Counted from the first letter of the stretch, positions 33,602 through 43,089 are shown. The stretch: DNA of 64,000 nucleotides from VAZQ01 sp963725065 (GCA_963725065.1 CAVRXD010000006.1:1-64000); one strand, 5' to 3'. Notes: a model not told the origin generated them from the letters alone. A program made the numbers and translations.

Positions 33602-34612
33602 TCATTCCGCGGCTTCGCCCCGCAACACGCCGTCCCACCAGGGGCAGACGCCGGGCGCGAGCTTGTAATTGCCCTCGAGCACGTTCACCGGCTTGCGCAG
33701 GCCGCTGGCGGCGGCCTCGACGCGGATCGCGCGCGCTTCGACACGTTTCTCCGGTGTCATCCACAGCCGGTCATGGCCCCACATGCTGGGACCGAAGGTG
33801 ACCTCTTCGGTCTGCCAGGTGTCGACGTCGATGACGCGCCCGCCCCAGCCGTACTCGACCATGAACCCCGACGGCGAGTTCGAGTAGAACGAGGTGACCT
33901 CGTCGTTGATGTGGCGGCCGAGCGTGACGCCGATCCGGTCCTGCTCGCCCAGCGCCAGGTCGTAGCACTGCCCGACGTCATCGAGGCTGAACAGCTCCAC
34001 CATCAGATGGTGGGTGGCATTGCGGCCGGTTTCGATGAAGGCGATGGAATGGTGGCGCGGATTGGCGTGGAAGAAATAGGCGTTGAACGGCCGCAGCATG
34101 TAATCCGAAAGCTTGAAACCGAGCACGTCGCGATAGAACGGCACGGCGTCGTTGATGTCCTTCACGTGCAGCACCGCGTGACCCATGCCGAGCGGCCCGG
34201 TGCGGAAGCCCGAGATCGAGCGGCCGGGCTTGAACGCGTCGGTGGCGGTCTCGGCGCCATGGAAGATCTCGAGGCGGTTGCCGAGCGGGTCGGCGAGCAC
34301 GATGAGGTCCTTGACGCGGCGCTCGTCGGCGAGCGCGCGCGAGCCGCGCGCGACCTGTACCCCGGCCTTCTCCAGCCGTGCGCCGAGATCCTGCAAGGTG
34401 GCCGCGTCCGCCACCTCCCAGCCGTAGAAGCCGACGCCCTCGCCGCCGTCCTCGCTCACCACCACGCGCTGCTTGCGGTCATCCATCCGCAGCGCCAGGC
34501 TCTTGGCGCTCCGATCGGTGAGCTGCATGCCGAGAAACCGGGTGCCGAAGCTCGTCCAGTCCTCGAGCGATTTGGCGCGAACGCCGACATATCCGAGACC
34601 CTGAATGTCCAT
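33602..34612 (-). CDS. Extradiol dioxygenase (BphC/HsaC-type)
   Basis: 336 residues with two VOC domains, the size of type I two-domain enzymes. Iron ligands are H145 (GMGHAVLHV), H202 or H201 (ATHHLMVEL) and E253 (GFMVEYGW). An active-site His is seen in PRHHSIAF. It cleaves bicyclic or steroid-type catechols in known relatives (2,3-dihydroxybiphenyl or the secosteroid substrate of HsaC). There are no partner hydrolase or hydroxylase genes around it, so the pathway is uncertain. It is the second extradiol enzyme in this window. Confidence 0.9.
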   Translation of the reverse strand: MDIQGLGYVGVRAKSLEDWTSFGTRFLGMQLTDRSAKSLALRMDDRKQRVVVSEDGGEGVGFYGWEVADAATLQDLGARLEKAGVQVARGSRALADERRVKDLIVLADPLGNRLEIFHGAETATDAFKPGRSISGFRTGPLGMGHAVLHVKDINDAVPFYRDVLGFKLSDYMLRPFNAYFFHANPRHHSIAFIETGRNATHHLMVELFSLDDVGQCYDLALGEQDRIGVTLGRHINDEVTSFYSNSPSGFMVEYGWGGRVIDVDTWQTEEVTFGPSMWGHDRLWMTPEKRVEARAIRVEAAASGLRKPVNVLEGNYKLAPGVCPWWDGVLRGEAAE

Positions 34613-34790
34613 GGGCGGCCTCCGTCATGGCTCGATGTTGCGGGCGAATATGGTCTTTCGCCGCGCGCTTGGCAATTCCGCCGATGCACGCATGCCCCGG
34701 CCACGAAGGACATCGCTTCCGCCCCGTGCATAGGAACAAGTCCTGCGGAGCGGACGTTTCGCCAGTGAACAGTCCTCACAGGAGTCAGAG

Positions 34791-35057
34791 ATGTCCGACC
34801 CCCATGGTGATCCCTCAAGTCTTGACCCAACGCGCGACCGGTATGTCCGCCAGCGCAACGCGGCGCGGAGCTGGTCGCTCGCCATCGTGGCCGTCGCGGT
34901 CGTGCTCGCCGTCGCGTACTACCTGCACGGCCCGTTCACCGACTGGTCCGCCCCTGCAAATGACCCCGCCGTCACTGCGGCGCCCGCTCCCGCCACCGGA
35001 GTTCGCCCGCCGGCTCCGGAGGAAACCACCGGACAGCGCGGGCCCAAGGCGCAGTAG
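34791..35057 (+). CDS. Small single-pass membrane protein
   Basis: 88 residues. A polar N-terminus is followed by one helix at about 28-46 (WSLAIVAVAVVLAVAYYL) and an Ala/Pro-rich tail, probably periplasmic. AGGAGTCAGAG precedes the ATG closely. It is monocistronic, and similar small proteins are common in Bradyrhizobium. The function is unknown. Confidence 0.72.
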   Translation: MSDPHGDPSSLDPTRDRYVRQRNAARSWSLAIVAVAVVLAVAYYLHGPFTDWSAPANDPAVTAAPAPATGVRPPAPEETTGQRGPKAQ

Positions 35058-35153
35058 AGAAATCTTTGCTACGTGGCCCCGTTTCGGCGAGGCTGTCTGT
35101 CTGCGCCGGTGAGATGATTTCAGCTCGACGAAGACCCGCGCTGTTCACTGCGC

Positions 35154-36110
35154 TCAATCTGGTTTCCGGGATTGCGCCGCAGCCTTGTCCTGCAGATGCT
35201 TCCAGATCTCGGCGAGCTGCAGGAGCGCGGCCTTGTCCGTCAGCCGCGTTAATTTCGCTCTATTGCCAGGCGACAACGATGTCTCCGCGCCGGTCCTGAT
35301 CCAGATCACATCCATCTGGCCCTCGAAAGGCCGGCGACCGACGGGGCTCTCTTTGGTCCACTCGTCCACTCCAAGACTGTATGGAGTTAAACCGGAGGCA
35401 TACAGCTGATCCAGCATGCCCTCGTACGACAAGCCGCCGGCTTGGCTCAAACCCGGCGAGTGTTCGACGACCACCACTCCGGCACGTGCCAGCGCCTGTT
35501 TTGCGCCCGCTACCACCTCCGGCTCGTAACCCTCCACGTCGATCTTCATGATCAGGATCGGCCGGTCGGCCAGACCGAGAGTCGCGAGTTCCGTATCCAG
35601 GTCGGTAATCGGCACCATTTGCGACCCGTGCCCGTAATCGGCCAGGACGGAATGGCGGCCGCGGTTGGATCCCTTGTATTGGTGGAGACGGACGGAGCCG
35701 CGTTGTGCGCCGACGGCACAGGTCCTGACAATGACGTTGTCGATGCCATTGAGCGACAGATTGCGACCGAGCAGCGACGCGTTGAATTGGTCGGGCTCGA
35801 AGGCGACCACGGTTTCGACGGCTTCGTGCTTGGCGGCATGAACCGCATACCAGCCGAGATTGGCGCCGACATCGACGAAGATGCCCCGTGGCGAGGTGGC
35901 CAGGTGCTCGGATATCCATTGGGTCAGCAGCGGCTCGTGGGTGCCGTATTTGGCAATGTGCCGGCCGATGATGTCGCGTCGATTCACGAAGAAGGACAAT
36001 TTCGATTGCTTGGCCCGGGCGCGAAACGCCGGACGCCAGGGCGTGAGCCAAGCCAACAGAAAAAACAATGTTCCGACCGGACGGACGAGACGAATCACGC
36101 GTAGCGTCAC
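35154..36110 (-). CDS. FkbM family SAM-dependent methyltransferase
   Basis: 318 residues. The SAM-binding motif is FVDVGANLGWYAVHAAK (about 77-93), then VVAFEPDQFNASLL (motif II), and MKIDVEGYEPEVVAGA (motif III). The N-terminus (1-25) is hydrophobic and may anchor or associate with the membrane. FkbM-type enzymes O-methylate sugars or polyketides; in rhizobia they are often linked to surface polysaccharides. No glycan genes are adjacent. Confidence 0.88.
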   Translation of the reverse strand: MTLRVIRLVRPVGTLFFLLAWLTPWRPAFRARAKQSKLSFFVNRRDIIGRHIAKYGTHEPLLTQWISEHLATSPRGIFVDVGANLGWYAVHAAKHEAVETVVAFEPDQFNASLLGRNLSLNGIDNVIVRTCAVGAQRGSVRLHQYKGSNRGRHSVLADYGHGSQMVPITDLDTELATLGLADRPILIMKIDVEGYEPEVVAGAKQALARAGVVVVEHSPGLSQAGGLSYEGMLDQLYASGLTPYSLGVDEWTKESPVGRRPFEGQMDVIWIRTGAETSLSPGNRAKLTRLTDKAALLQLAEIWKHLQDKAAAQSRKPD

Positions 36111-36322
36111 CTTCTTCTTGCGAACGTGCGACTCATCACGCTCCGCAGCCTCGAGTCTGCCGCAGTTCTTAATGGTGCGCGGCGTTCGTGCCTAGGGGAA
36201 AGAGGGCAAAAGGCCGAGCGCCGCATTCCGCCGGACTGTCTTTCGCGCATTCCCGCCTGCTGATAGCGTTTCTTGTGGCATCGCCGGTTAACAGGCGAAT
36301 CCAGCTCAACAGGGAGGCATCG

Positions 36323-37144
36323 ATGAAGACGGCTGTGTTGGCAGCGCTATTGTTCACGTCGACCCTGACCATAGGCACCGTGGCCGCGCAACCGGCCCCG
36401 TACAACGAGATCGGCGTGACCATGGGTCACTGGCACATCATCTCGAAGGACGTGGAAGCGAACAAGAAGCTCTTCCTCGGCATGGGCGGCAAGCTGTTCA
36501 TGCCCGGCGGAAACCCGGTGATGATGTTCCCCGGCATCTATATCAACCTGAACCTGGGGACCGAGAAAGGAGACGGCGGCACCCAAGGTTCGGTGGTGAA
36601 CCACGTCGGCTTCATCGTCGACAATGTCCAGGAGCGGGTCGCTCAGTGGAAGGCCGCGGGCGTGCCGGTGCTGCCGGGCAACAACAACCGGCTGGACCAG
36701 GCGTTCGTCGAGACGCCGGACGGCGTGCGCATCGAGATCCTGGAAGATAAGACGCAATCGATGCCGATCCGGCATGAGCACGTTCACTTCTTCCTGCCCG
36801 AAGCCGAGCTTCCCAAAGCTCAGGCCTGGTACGCGAAGACATTCGGCGGTAAGGCCGGCACCCGCAACAACGCGCCGGTCGTCGACGTTCCGGGCGGTCA
36901 GCTCCGGTTTGCCAAGGCCGACACGAAACAGGCGCCGACCCGTGGGCGCGTGCTCGACCACATCGGTTTCGACGTGAAGGACCACCAGGCCGTTGTGAAG
37001 AAGATCGAGGCGCAAGGCATCACTCTCGACGAGCCGGTTCGCAAGAGTTCCACGACCGGCAACACCGTCACGTACATCACGGATCCCTGGGGCACCCGCA
37101 TCGAGATCATTGAGCGGGCGCCCTTGGGAGCGTTGGTGCAATAG
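36323..37144 (+). CDS. Secreted VOC (glyoxalase-fold) protein
   Basis: 273 residues. A signal peptide lies at 1-22 (MKTAVLAALLFTSTLTIGTVAAQ), then two VOC modules: GVTMGHWHIISKD...NHVGFIVD...VRIEILED and EHVHFFLP...DHIGFDVKD...TRIEIIER. Candidate metal ligands are two His and two Glu at the usual ends of the modules. Export of a glyoxalase-fold protein to the periplasm is uncommon. AGGGAGG precedes the ATG. It is immediately upstream of a Bug receptor gene on the same strand (163-bp gap). Confidence 0.85.
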   Translation: MKTAVLAALLFTSTLTIGTVAAQPAPYNEIGVTMGHWHIISKDVEANKKLFLGMGGKLFMPGGNPVMMFPGIYINLNLGTEKGDGGTQGSVVNHVGFIVDNVQERVAQWKAAGVPVLPGNNNRLDQAFVETPDGVRIEILEDKTQSMPIRHEHVHFFLPEAELPKAQAWYAKTFGGKAGTRNNAPVVDVPGGQLRFAKADTKQAPTRGRVLDHIGFDVKDHQAVVKKIEAQGITLDEPVRKSSTTGNTVTYITDPWGTRIEIIERAPLGALVQ

Positions 37145-37307
37145 CTCTCAAGCGTGGGTGGCGCGTGCACCAGCGCGCGCCTCCTCGCGTGGGGCCCGCG
37201 CGCGCGCGTCGGCTCCATTCCAGAACGGGTTTGCGTCAAGCCCGCTGGGCTGTGCGCTCGATGTCCGAACCATTCGCGCAGCGCCTCCGGGATCAGGGAG
37301 GGATGCC

Positions 37308-38279
37308 ATAAGACTTATCCGCAGGCGATTTCTGCATCTGGCAGCGGGTGCCGCCGCGCTTCCGGCCGTTTCGCTCATTGCAAGAGCGCAGACCTATCCG
37401 GTGCGGCCGATTCGCATCGTGGTTGGGTTCTCGGCCGGCGGGACCGGTGACATCCTCGTGCGTCTGATCGGCCAGTGGCTCTCGGAGCGTCTCGGCCAGC
37501 CCGTCATCATCGACAACCGGCCGGGGGGCGCCGGCAATATCGGCACCGAAGCGGTCGTGCGGGCGCCGCCCGACGGCTACACGCTGCTCCAGGTCGGCAC
37601 ATCCCACGCGGTCAATACGACGCTCTTCAAGCTCGACTACGATCTGATCCGGGACATCGCGCCGGTCGCCGGGATTGCGCGCACGCATCTGGTCATGCTG
37701 GTCCATCCCTCGTTTCCGGCCGGGACCGTGCCCGAATTCATCGCGTATGCCAGAGCCAATCCGGGCAAGATCAACATGGCGTCGGCGGGCAGCGGAAGCT
37801 CGCCGCGCTTGGCTGGCGAGCTGTTCAAGCTCATGACCGGCGTCGACATGCTGCACGTTCCCTATCGCGGCGGCGCGCCCGCGATGAGCGATCTCATTGC
37901 GGGCCAGGTGCAGGTGATGTTCAGCAACCTTCCCGCGGTCGAATACATCAAGGCGGGTAAGCTGCGCGCGCTTGCGGTGACCACGGCCACACGCTCGGAC
38001 GAGCTTCCGGATGTCGCGACCATCGGCGAGTTCGTGCCGGGCTATGAGGCGAGCGCGTGGTATGGGCTCGGCACGCCCAAGGGCACGCCCGCCGGCATCG
38101 TCGACCGGCTTAACAAGGAAACCAACGCCGCGCTGGCCGATCCGACGATCAAGGCGCGGCTTGCCGAATTCGGCGGCGCGATTCTAGCGGGCTCGCCCGC
38201 CGACTTCGGGAGCCTCATCGCCGCGGAAACCGAGAAGTGGGGCAAGGTGGTGAGGTTTGCGGGCCTCAAACCGGAGTGA
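37308..38279 (+). CDS. Bug-family solute receptor with apparent ATA start
   Basis: 323 residues if read from ATA 37308. The Tat-like leader IRLIRRRFLHLAAGAAALP aligns residue for residue with MKLPRRRFLQLAA of the paralogue at 39942 and MKLLRRRFLGLAA at 60126, so the initiator position is occupied by ATA. GGGAGG lies at the right distance (5 bases). No in-frame ATG, GTG or TTG exists nearby. The rest is a normal TctC/Bug periplasmic binding protein (VRPIRIVVGFSAGGTGDI, NRPGGAGNIGTEAV, DMLHVPYRGGAPAM). It may be translated poorly or be a recent start-codon mutant. Confidence 0.85.
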   Translation: MRLIRRRFLHLAAGAAALPAVSLIARAQTYPVRPIRIVVGFSAGGTGDILVRLIGQWLSERLGQPVIIDNRPGGAGNIGTEAVVRAPPDGYTLLQVGTSHAVNTTLFKLDYDLIRDIAPVAGIARTHLVMLVHPSFPAGTVPEFIAYARANPGKINMASAGSGSSPRLAGELFKLMTGVDMLHVPYRGGAPAMSDLIAGQVQVMFSNLPAVEYIKAGKLRALAVTTATRSDELPDVATIGEFVPGYEASAWYGLGTPKGTPAGIVDRLNKETNAALADPTIKARLAEFGGAILAGSPADFGSLIAAETEKWGKVVRFAGLKPE

Positions 38280-38287
38280 TCCACGCC

Positions 38288-39682
38288 CTAATGCATCGGC
38301 CATATCGAGGCTACGGCTTGTTCTAGACCGGTGCGCCGGATCAGCGAGGTCGCCCGATCCTGCGCTTCCTCGTACAGATCGTGTTCGTTGAGCGTGAGCA
38401 CCTTGCCGCCGCGCATGAGAATCCTGCCATCGACGATGACGGTGTCGGCGCATCCGCCGTGGGCGCAATAGACGAGGTTTGCAATCGGATTGTGAACGGG
38501 TTGCCACTCGGGCCGCATGATGTCGAGCAGCGTGACGTCGGCTTTCTTGCCAACTTCGAGCGAGCCGAGATCCCGGTCCCACTGCATGCATCGGGCGCCG
38601 TTAATGGTCAGCATCTCGACCGCCGTCTCGGGACGAAGCACCTTGGGATCTAGACGAGCTTCATGCAAGCCACCCACGATCAGGAACGCTTGCCGGATCG
38701 CGTCCAGATAGTTGCTCGACATTGCCGAGTCCGATCCGAGCGACAGGGACAGGCCGAGTTCCAGCATCTCCGGCGTCTTGCCGTGGCTGATGTTGCCCAT
38801 GGCCTGATGCATCGACGCACTGGGCGCGAGCGAGATCTTCACGTCCCGCTTCTGCAGCATGTGCAGCTCTTTTGCGTCCACCCAGCCCATATGAAGCAGC
38901 AGCATGTTCGGCCCGAGCAGTCCCAGTTTCTCCAGCCGGGCGATATCGCCCATGCCGTACTTCAAATGCGAGGCGACGGTCTCGTCGCGATTCTCGCAGG
39001 CGTGGCCGATGATGCCGACGCCGCGCTTCTCGGCAAGCTTGCCCAGCCGGCGCAGCAGGTCGTCCGACATCGCGACCGGCACGCGGATCGAGAACCAGGC
39101 CTTCAGGCGGCCGTCCAGTGCGCCCTCGAACTCGGCGACCATTTCGTCGGCGCGAACGAGCGCCTCGTCGGTCGGTTCGAAGAACCCCTTCGGAAGATCG
39201 CCCATGGTGGTTTGACCCATGTCGAACACTGTGCGGGCAATCATCCCGCGCATGCCGCTTTCCTTGACGGCCTGCGCCGTCTCGGCGCTGAAGTAGCTGC
39301 CCGGATCGGCAAAGCACGTGGTGCCGGCACGGATCATCTCGAGCTGGGCAAGCCGCGCCGCGCAAAGCGCATCGCCTTTGTCCATGTGCGCCTCGACCGG
39401 CCATAGGCGGCGGAACAGGCGCTCCGGCCCCGAATAGGCTTCATCGCCGCAGCTGCGCCCGAGCTGCTGGGAATTGTGAACGTGGGTATCGAACACGCCG
39501 GGCAATGCGAGCTTGCCGCGTCCGTCGATGACGTCGTCGCCCGGGTTGGACGGAAATTCACTGCTTTTGCCGACCGCGACAATGCGGCCATCCTGGATGA
39601 CGAGCGCGCCGTCACGGATGATGCGGCGGCTCGGATCGACCGTGACCAGATATTCGATGTTGACAATGACAAGGCGAGGCAT
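38288..39682 (-). CDS. Amidohydrolase (AtzA/TrzN or guanine-deaminase-like)
   Basis: 464 residues of the metal-dependent TIM-barrel amidohydrolase superfamily. Metal site residues: HVH in FDTHVHNSQQ (about 63-70), His in IIGHACENRD, His in the segment ASMHQAMGNISHG and Asp in LGSDSAM. This is the ATZ/TRZ-type single-metal subtype that removes amino, chloro or alkylamino groups from heterocycles. It is convergent with the Bug gene at 37308, with stops 8 bp apart, and divergent from the Bug gene at 39942. The substrate is unknown. Confidence 0.86.
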   Translation of the reverse strand: MPRLVIVNIEYLVTVDPSRRIIRDGALVIQDGRIVAVGKSSEFPSNPGDDVIDGRGKLALPGVFDTHVHNSQQLGRSCGDEAYSGPERLFRRLWPVEAHMDKGDALCAARLAQLEMIRAGTTCFADPGSYFSAETAQAVKESGMRGMIARTVFDMGQTTMGDLPKGFFEPTDEALVRADEMVAEFEGALDGRLKAWFSIRVPVAMSDDLLRRLGKLAEKRGVGIIGHACENRDETVASHLKYGMGDIARLEKLGLLGPNMLLLHMGWVDAKELHMLQKRDVKISLAPSASMHQAMGNISHGKTPEMLELGLSLSLGSDSAMSSNYLDAIRQAFLIVGGLHEARLDPKVLRPETAVEMLTINGARCMQWDRDLGSLEVGKKADVTLLDIMRPEWQPVHNPIANLVYCAHGGCADTVIVDGRILMRGGKVLTLNEHDLYEEAQDRATSLIRRTGLEQAVASIWPMH

Positions 39683-39941
39683 GGGCGAGGACGCTCCTGG
39701 CTTTCTTATCGGGCAAACGTGCGCCCGCGTCGATCTCAACAGACCGGCGATCTCCACGCAATGTTCGCTCTGGTTGCAACCCCGGCCGGAAGCCGCGCGG
39801 CGAACGATAGAAAGCGCGCCGCGGTCGGTGTAGTCTTACAGCGGCTGCGCGGGACAGGCCGGATTCTCGATCGTTGGCTTTATCGTTCACAACTTGCGGC
39901 GTCGCTGGTGCGCATCGCGCCGACGACTCCGGGAGACATCC

Positions 39942-40919
39942 ATGAAACTTCCCCGCCGTCGATTTCTGCAATTGGCAGCGAGCGTGCCCGCACTGCCGGC
40001 ACTCTGCCGCCTCGCGAGCGCGCAGACCTATCCGTCGCGGCCGGCGCTTCTGCTCGTCGGTTATGCCGCCGGTGGCGTCAACGACATTGTCGCACGGCTT
40101 ACGGGGCAAATGCTCGCCGAGCGGCTCGGCCAGCAATTCATTATCGAAAATCGCCCCGGCGCCGGCAGCAACCTCGCCACCGAAGCGGTCGTGCGAGCTA
40201 GTCCCGACGGCTATACGCTACTTGAAGCCTCCACCTCGAATGGCTGGAACGCGACGATCTATCAGAATCTCAAGTTCGACTTCATCCGTGATATCGCGCC
40301 GGTTGCGAGCACGGTGAAGACCTACAATGCGATGATCGTCAATCCCTCGTTTCCGGCGAAAACCGTTCCGGAGTTCATCGCCTATGCGAAGGCCAACCCG
40401 GGCAAGATCAACATGGGGTCGGCCGGTCCTGGAAGCTCACCGCATCTTTACGGCGAGCTGTTCAAGGCGATGACCGGCGTTGATATGGTGACAGTGCATT
40501 ATCGCGGCGATGCCCCCGCGATACCGGAGCTCATCGCGGGGCGAATCCAGGTCATGTTCGGCTCCGTCGTGACCTGGATTGAACAGATCAAGGCGGGTAC
40601 GGTGCGTGCATTGGCGGTGACGAGCGCAGCGCGGACGCAACTGTTGCCGGACCTTCCGCCGGTCGGGGAGTTCGTGCCCGGCTACGAGGGTGTCGGCTGG
40701 CAGGGGATCGGCGCCCCGAAGAACACGCCGGCGGACATCATCGACAAGCTCAATAGTGCGATCAATGCCGGGCTGGCCGAGCCGAAATACAAATCCCGCT
40801 TCACCGATCTGGGCGCGGAGATATTTGCAGGATCGCCCGCCGATTTCGGCAAGTTCATCGTCGACTATACCGAGAAATGGGCGCCGGTGATCCGCGCGGC
40901 CGGCGTCAAGGCGGAATAG
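39942..40919 (+). CDS. Bug-family solute receptor
   Basis: 325 residues. The leader MKLPRRRFLQLAASVPALPA has a twin-arginine pattern; the mature part has the conserved TYPSRPALLLVGYAAGGVND, ENRPGAGSNLATEAVVRASP and TVHYRGDAPAIPELIAGRIQ segments. It is periplasmic, probably binding an organic acid. No TctAB permease is next to it. GGGAGA lies before the ATG. It is close in sequence to the receptors at 37308 and 60126. Confidence 0.9.
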   Translation: MKLPRRRFLQLAASVPALPALCRLASAQTYPSRPALLLVGYAAGGVNDIVARLTGQMLAERLGQQFIIENRPGAGSNLATEAVVRASPDGYTLLEASTSNGWNATIYQNLKFDFIRDIAPVASTVKTYNAMIVNPSFPAKTVPEFIAYAKANPGKINMGSAGPGSSPHLYGELFKAMTGVDMVTVHYRGDAPAIPELIAGRIQVMFGSVVTWIEQIKAGTVRALAVTSAARTQLLPDLPPVGEFVPGYEGVGWQGIGAPKNTPADIIDKLNSAINAGLAEPKYKSRFTDLGAEIFAGSPADFGKFIVDYTEKWAPVIRAAGVKAE

Positions 40920-40981
40920 CGCTTTCCCAATCGTTCTGTCACAGCCGCCGCGGGCTCATTCGCAACTGCTCTTCACGAACA

Positions 40982-41013
40982 GGATGGATTGCCGGGTCAA
41001 ACCCGGCAATGAC
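40982..41013. repeat. REP-like intergenic element, single hairpin copy
   Basis: Perfect 10-bp stem ATTGCCGGGT-CAA-ACCCGGCAAT (40988-41010) with flank GATGG. It is the same sequence as the second dyad at 20162 and is again placed between convergent genes. Confidence 0.85.
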
Positions 41014-41049
41014 CCATCCAATTCGTTGAGATCAGATTGGAAGCGCGTA

Positions 41050-43089
41050 CTAAGCGCGCGGTGGACGGCGCCGCTCGTGGAACCAGGTGCGGTAGTCGGT
41101 CATCTTCGCGCGTTGCGCCGCCGAGGCACGCCGCTTGCACGTCGATGCCTCGTCGCTCTTGTCCGCCGCGCCCCACCGCAGCTCGACGCAGTCGTTCAGA
41201 TTGTACGCCATCTCCAGAGCTGCCGCACGGTCGATCACGTCCTTGAGCGCGAGCGTCCAGGCGGAGCCATCGCTACGGGTATACGAGAACTTGCGCGCCG
41301 CCAGCTCAGAGGCGAGCACGCTCTCCAATTCGGCCTTCACGTCCGCGACGCTCTTCCCCGCCGGCATCGCGTAGCGCTCGGGCCGCCGCGCGACGCGATC
41401 CGGGAAGGTGCGCACCACGTCCATCGCGATCAGCAGGCGCAGATCGCGCGACGGCGTCGCGAAATCTTCCCATGCCCCGGTCGTCTCGAAGATCGATGCG
41501 CCGTCCGGCATCTCTGCCTCGCCGCGCCCGCTGCTCTGGAACTTCCGCCCGTTTTCGACCGAGGTCACGCGCGTCTTCACCTGCTCGTCGAGCGCCGTGA
41601 TCACCTCTTTCATCGCGCCCAAAGGATCGAGCGGCGCCGGCGACATCACGTCATCCATGCGATCGTAAAAGTCTTCGATCCCGAGCCGCGCCTGGTCGAG
41701 CGAGAAATCGCTGTACTGCGGATTTTTCGCGATTTCGGCGTTGGTCAGCCGTCGCAGCGCGCCGTTCTTCTCGCGCACGATCGGCCGGAAGCGCTTGAAC
41801 CCGGGGCCCCCGAGCGCGGGATCCTGCGCGAACAGGAAATTGCCGCGCCAGAAACGCTTTCGAGCGACCGTCCCGTCGGGCTGCCCGTCGACGGCGAGGA
41901 AGACGCCGGCCGCGCCGCCGGACTGCGGCACGCGCCGCACCAGGACCAGAAGGTGACCATACGGATCGGCGTACACGGTCCCGGGCCGCAGCGTCTCCTC
42001 GTTCAGGGGTACGGGATAATAATCGGTGTTGTCGTCGTTCGTCGCGGTGCGGCCGGATCCGGAATGGACGCCGTCCGCAACGGTCTGGCGCAGATATGTG
42101 CCGAACGCCGGCGCGAGCCCCATCTGCTTGGCCGCCGCCAAGCTCAGCATCCTGGGCGCGGGCGGCTGCGGCTTTGCCGCAACCGGGACCGGCGGCTGCG
42201 CGACCGGGCGGCCAAACACGTCCAGCAGGGGACGGAGCGGCGCGGCGATCTGTTCAGGCGGGGAGGGCGGAGGGGCGCGAGGCTCCTCGAGGTTCTGAAT
42301 GTTCCACCACTCGTAGCACTTCGGCCCCTCGCCGGCGCCGCCGCGCGTGCACTTCGCGTAGCCGAACGGCAGCCCCATCTTGAACGCGAAATAGGCGCGC
42401 AGGAAATATGGGAGGTCGGCGCAGTCTGGGCGAATGATGAGCCCCATCTGGTCTTCGCGCAGACCCAGATGGTTGAACAGGACATTGCGCGACCGGTCGC
42501 GCAGCACTTCATGCAGCGCCGGCCACGACGGCGCCGCATCGAGCGGCGCGTCGAACAGCTTCTCGATCCATGCCGAGTACAGATTTTCCGTCTCGCGGTT
42601 CCAGGTATTGCGCAGGGGCCAGAGGCTCCCATCGGTCGAGCGCGGTCGCGGCGGCTCGACAGCGCGTACCGCTATCTCGTGGGTGATCGCGGCGCAATCC
42701 GCCGGCCCGCCGTCGCGCGCGAGCTTGGCATGCCACGTCCCCGCGGCAGGCGATGCGACCTCCGCGAACCAGAAATACGGCGGCCCGCCGTGCCGTTCAC
42801 GCGACTTGGCCGCGACGCTGCCGTCCGGCGCGATCAGCGAAAACTCGCCGTCGAGCGGCTTCTCAGCGGCGATGATGACGCGCAACGGCGCGCCCTTCCA
42901 GGGCGCCACCGGCGAGGGCAGGACCGCGACCTCGGGTGCCTCCTCGCAGTTGCTGGCTGGACTTTGAGCCTGAGAATCCGCTGCCGAGAAAAGGCAGACG
43001 ACAAATGCCCCTGTGATCAGCAGCGATGCTGTCGCAGCAGCGGTAAGCTGGCGTGCTGGAAACAATTGAGCCCCCGTCCCTGGCCCCAT
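41050..43089 (-). CDS. Large secreted protein of unknown function with papain-like hints
   Basis: 679 residues. A signal peptide is probable at about 15-42. Residues 45-145 look like a beta-rich domain (periplasmic, Ig-like). C223 lies in PDCADLPYFLRAYFAFKMG, followed by LPF and a Cys at 247, and H379 lies in VYADPYGHLLVLVRR. The Asp-Cys-x-Asp start of a helix followed, after a Pro-rich linker, by a strand with a central His is what papain/NlpC-P60-like amidases show. I do not recognise the family. It is expressed convergently to the Bug gene and divergently from the OYE. Confidence 0.75.
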   Translation of the reverse strand: MGPGTGAQLFPARQLTAAATASLLITGAFVVCLFSAADSQAQSPASNCEEAPEVAVLPSPVAPWKGAPLRVIIAAEKPLDGEFSLIAPDGSVAAKSRERHGGPPYFWFAEVASPAAGTWHAKLARDGGPADCAAITHEIAVRAVEPPRPRSTDGSLWPLRNTWNRETENLYSAWIEKLFDAPLDAAPSWPALHEVLRDRSRNVLFNHLGLREDQMGLIIRPDCADLPYFLRAYFAFKMGLPFGYAKCTRGGAGEGPKCYEWWNIQNLEEPRAPPPSPPEQIAAPLRPLLDVFGRPVAQPPVPVAAKPQPPAPRMLSLAAAKQMGLAPAFGTYLRQTVADGVHSGSGRTATNDDNTDYYPVPLNEETLRPGTVYADPYGHLLVLVRRVPQSGGAAGVFLAVDGQPDGTVARKRFWRGNFLFAQDPALGGPGFKRFRPIVREKNGALRRLTNAEIAKNPQYSDFSLDQARLGIEDFYDRMDDVMSPAPLDPLGAMKEVITALDEQVKTRVTSVENGRKFQSSGRGEAEMPDGASIFETTGAWEDFATPSRDLRLLIAMDVVRTFPDRVARRPERYAMPAGKSVADVKAELESVLASELAARKFSYTRSDGSAWTLALKDVIDRAAALEMAYNLNDCVELRWGAADKSDEASTCKRRASAAQRAKMTDYRTWFHERRRPPRA

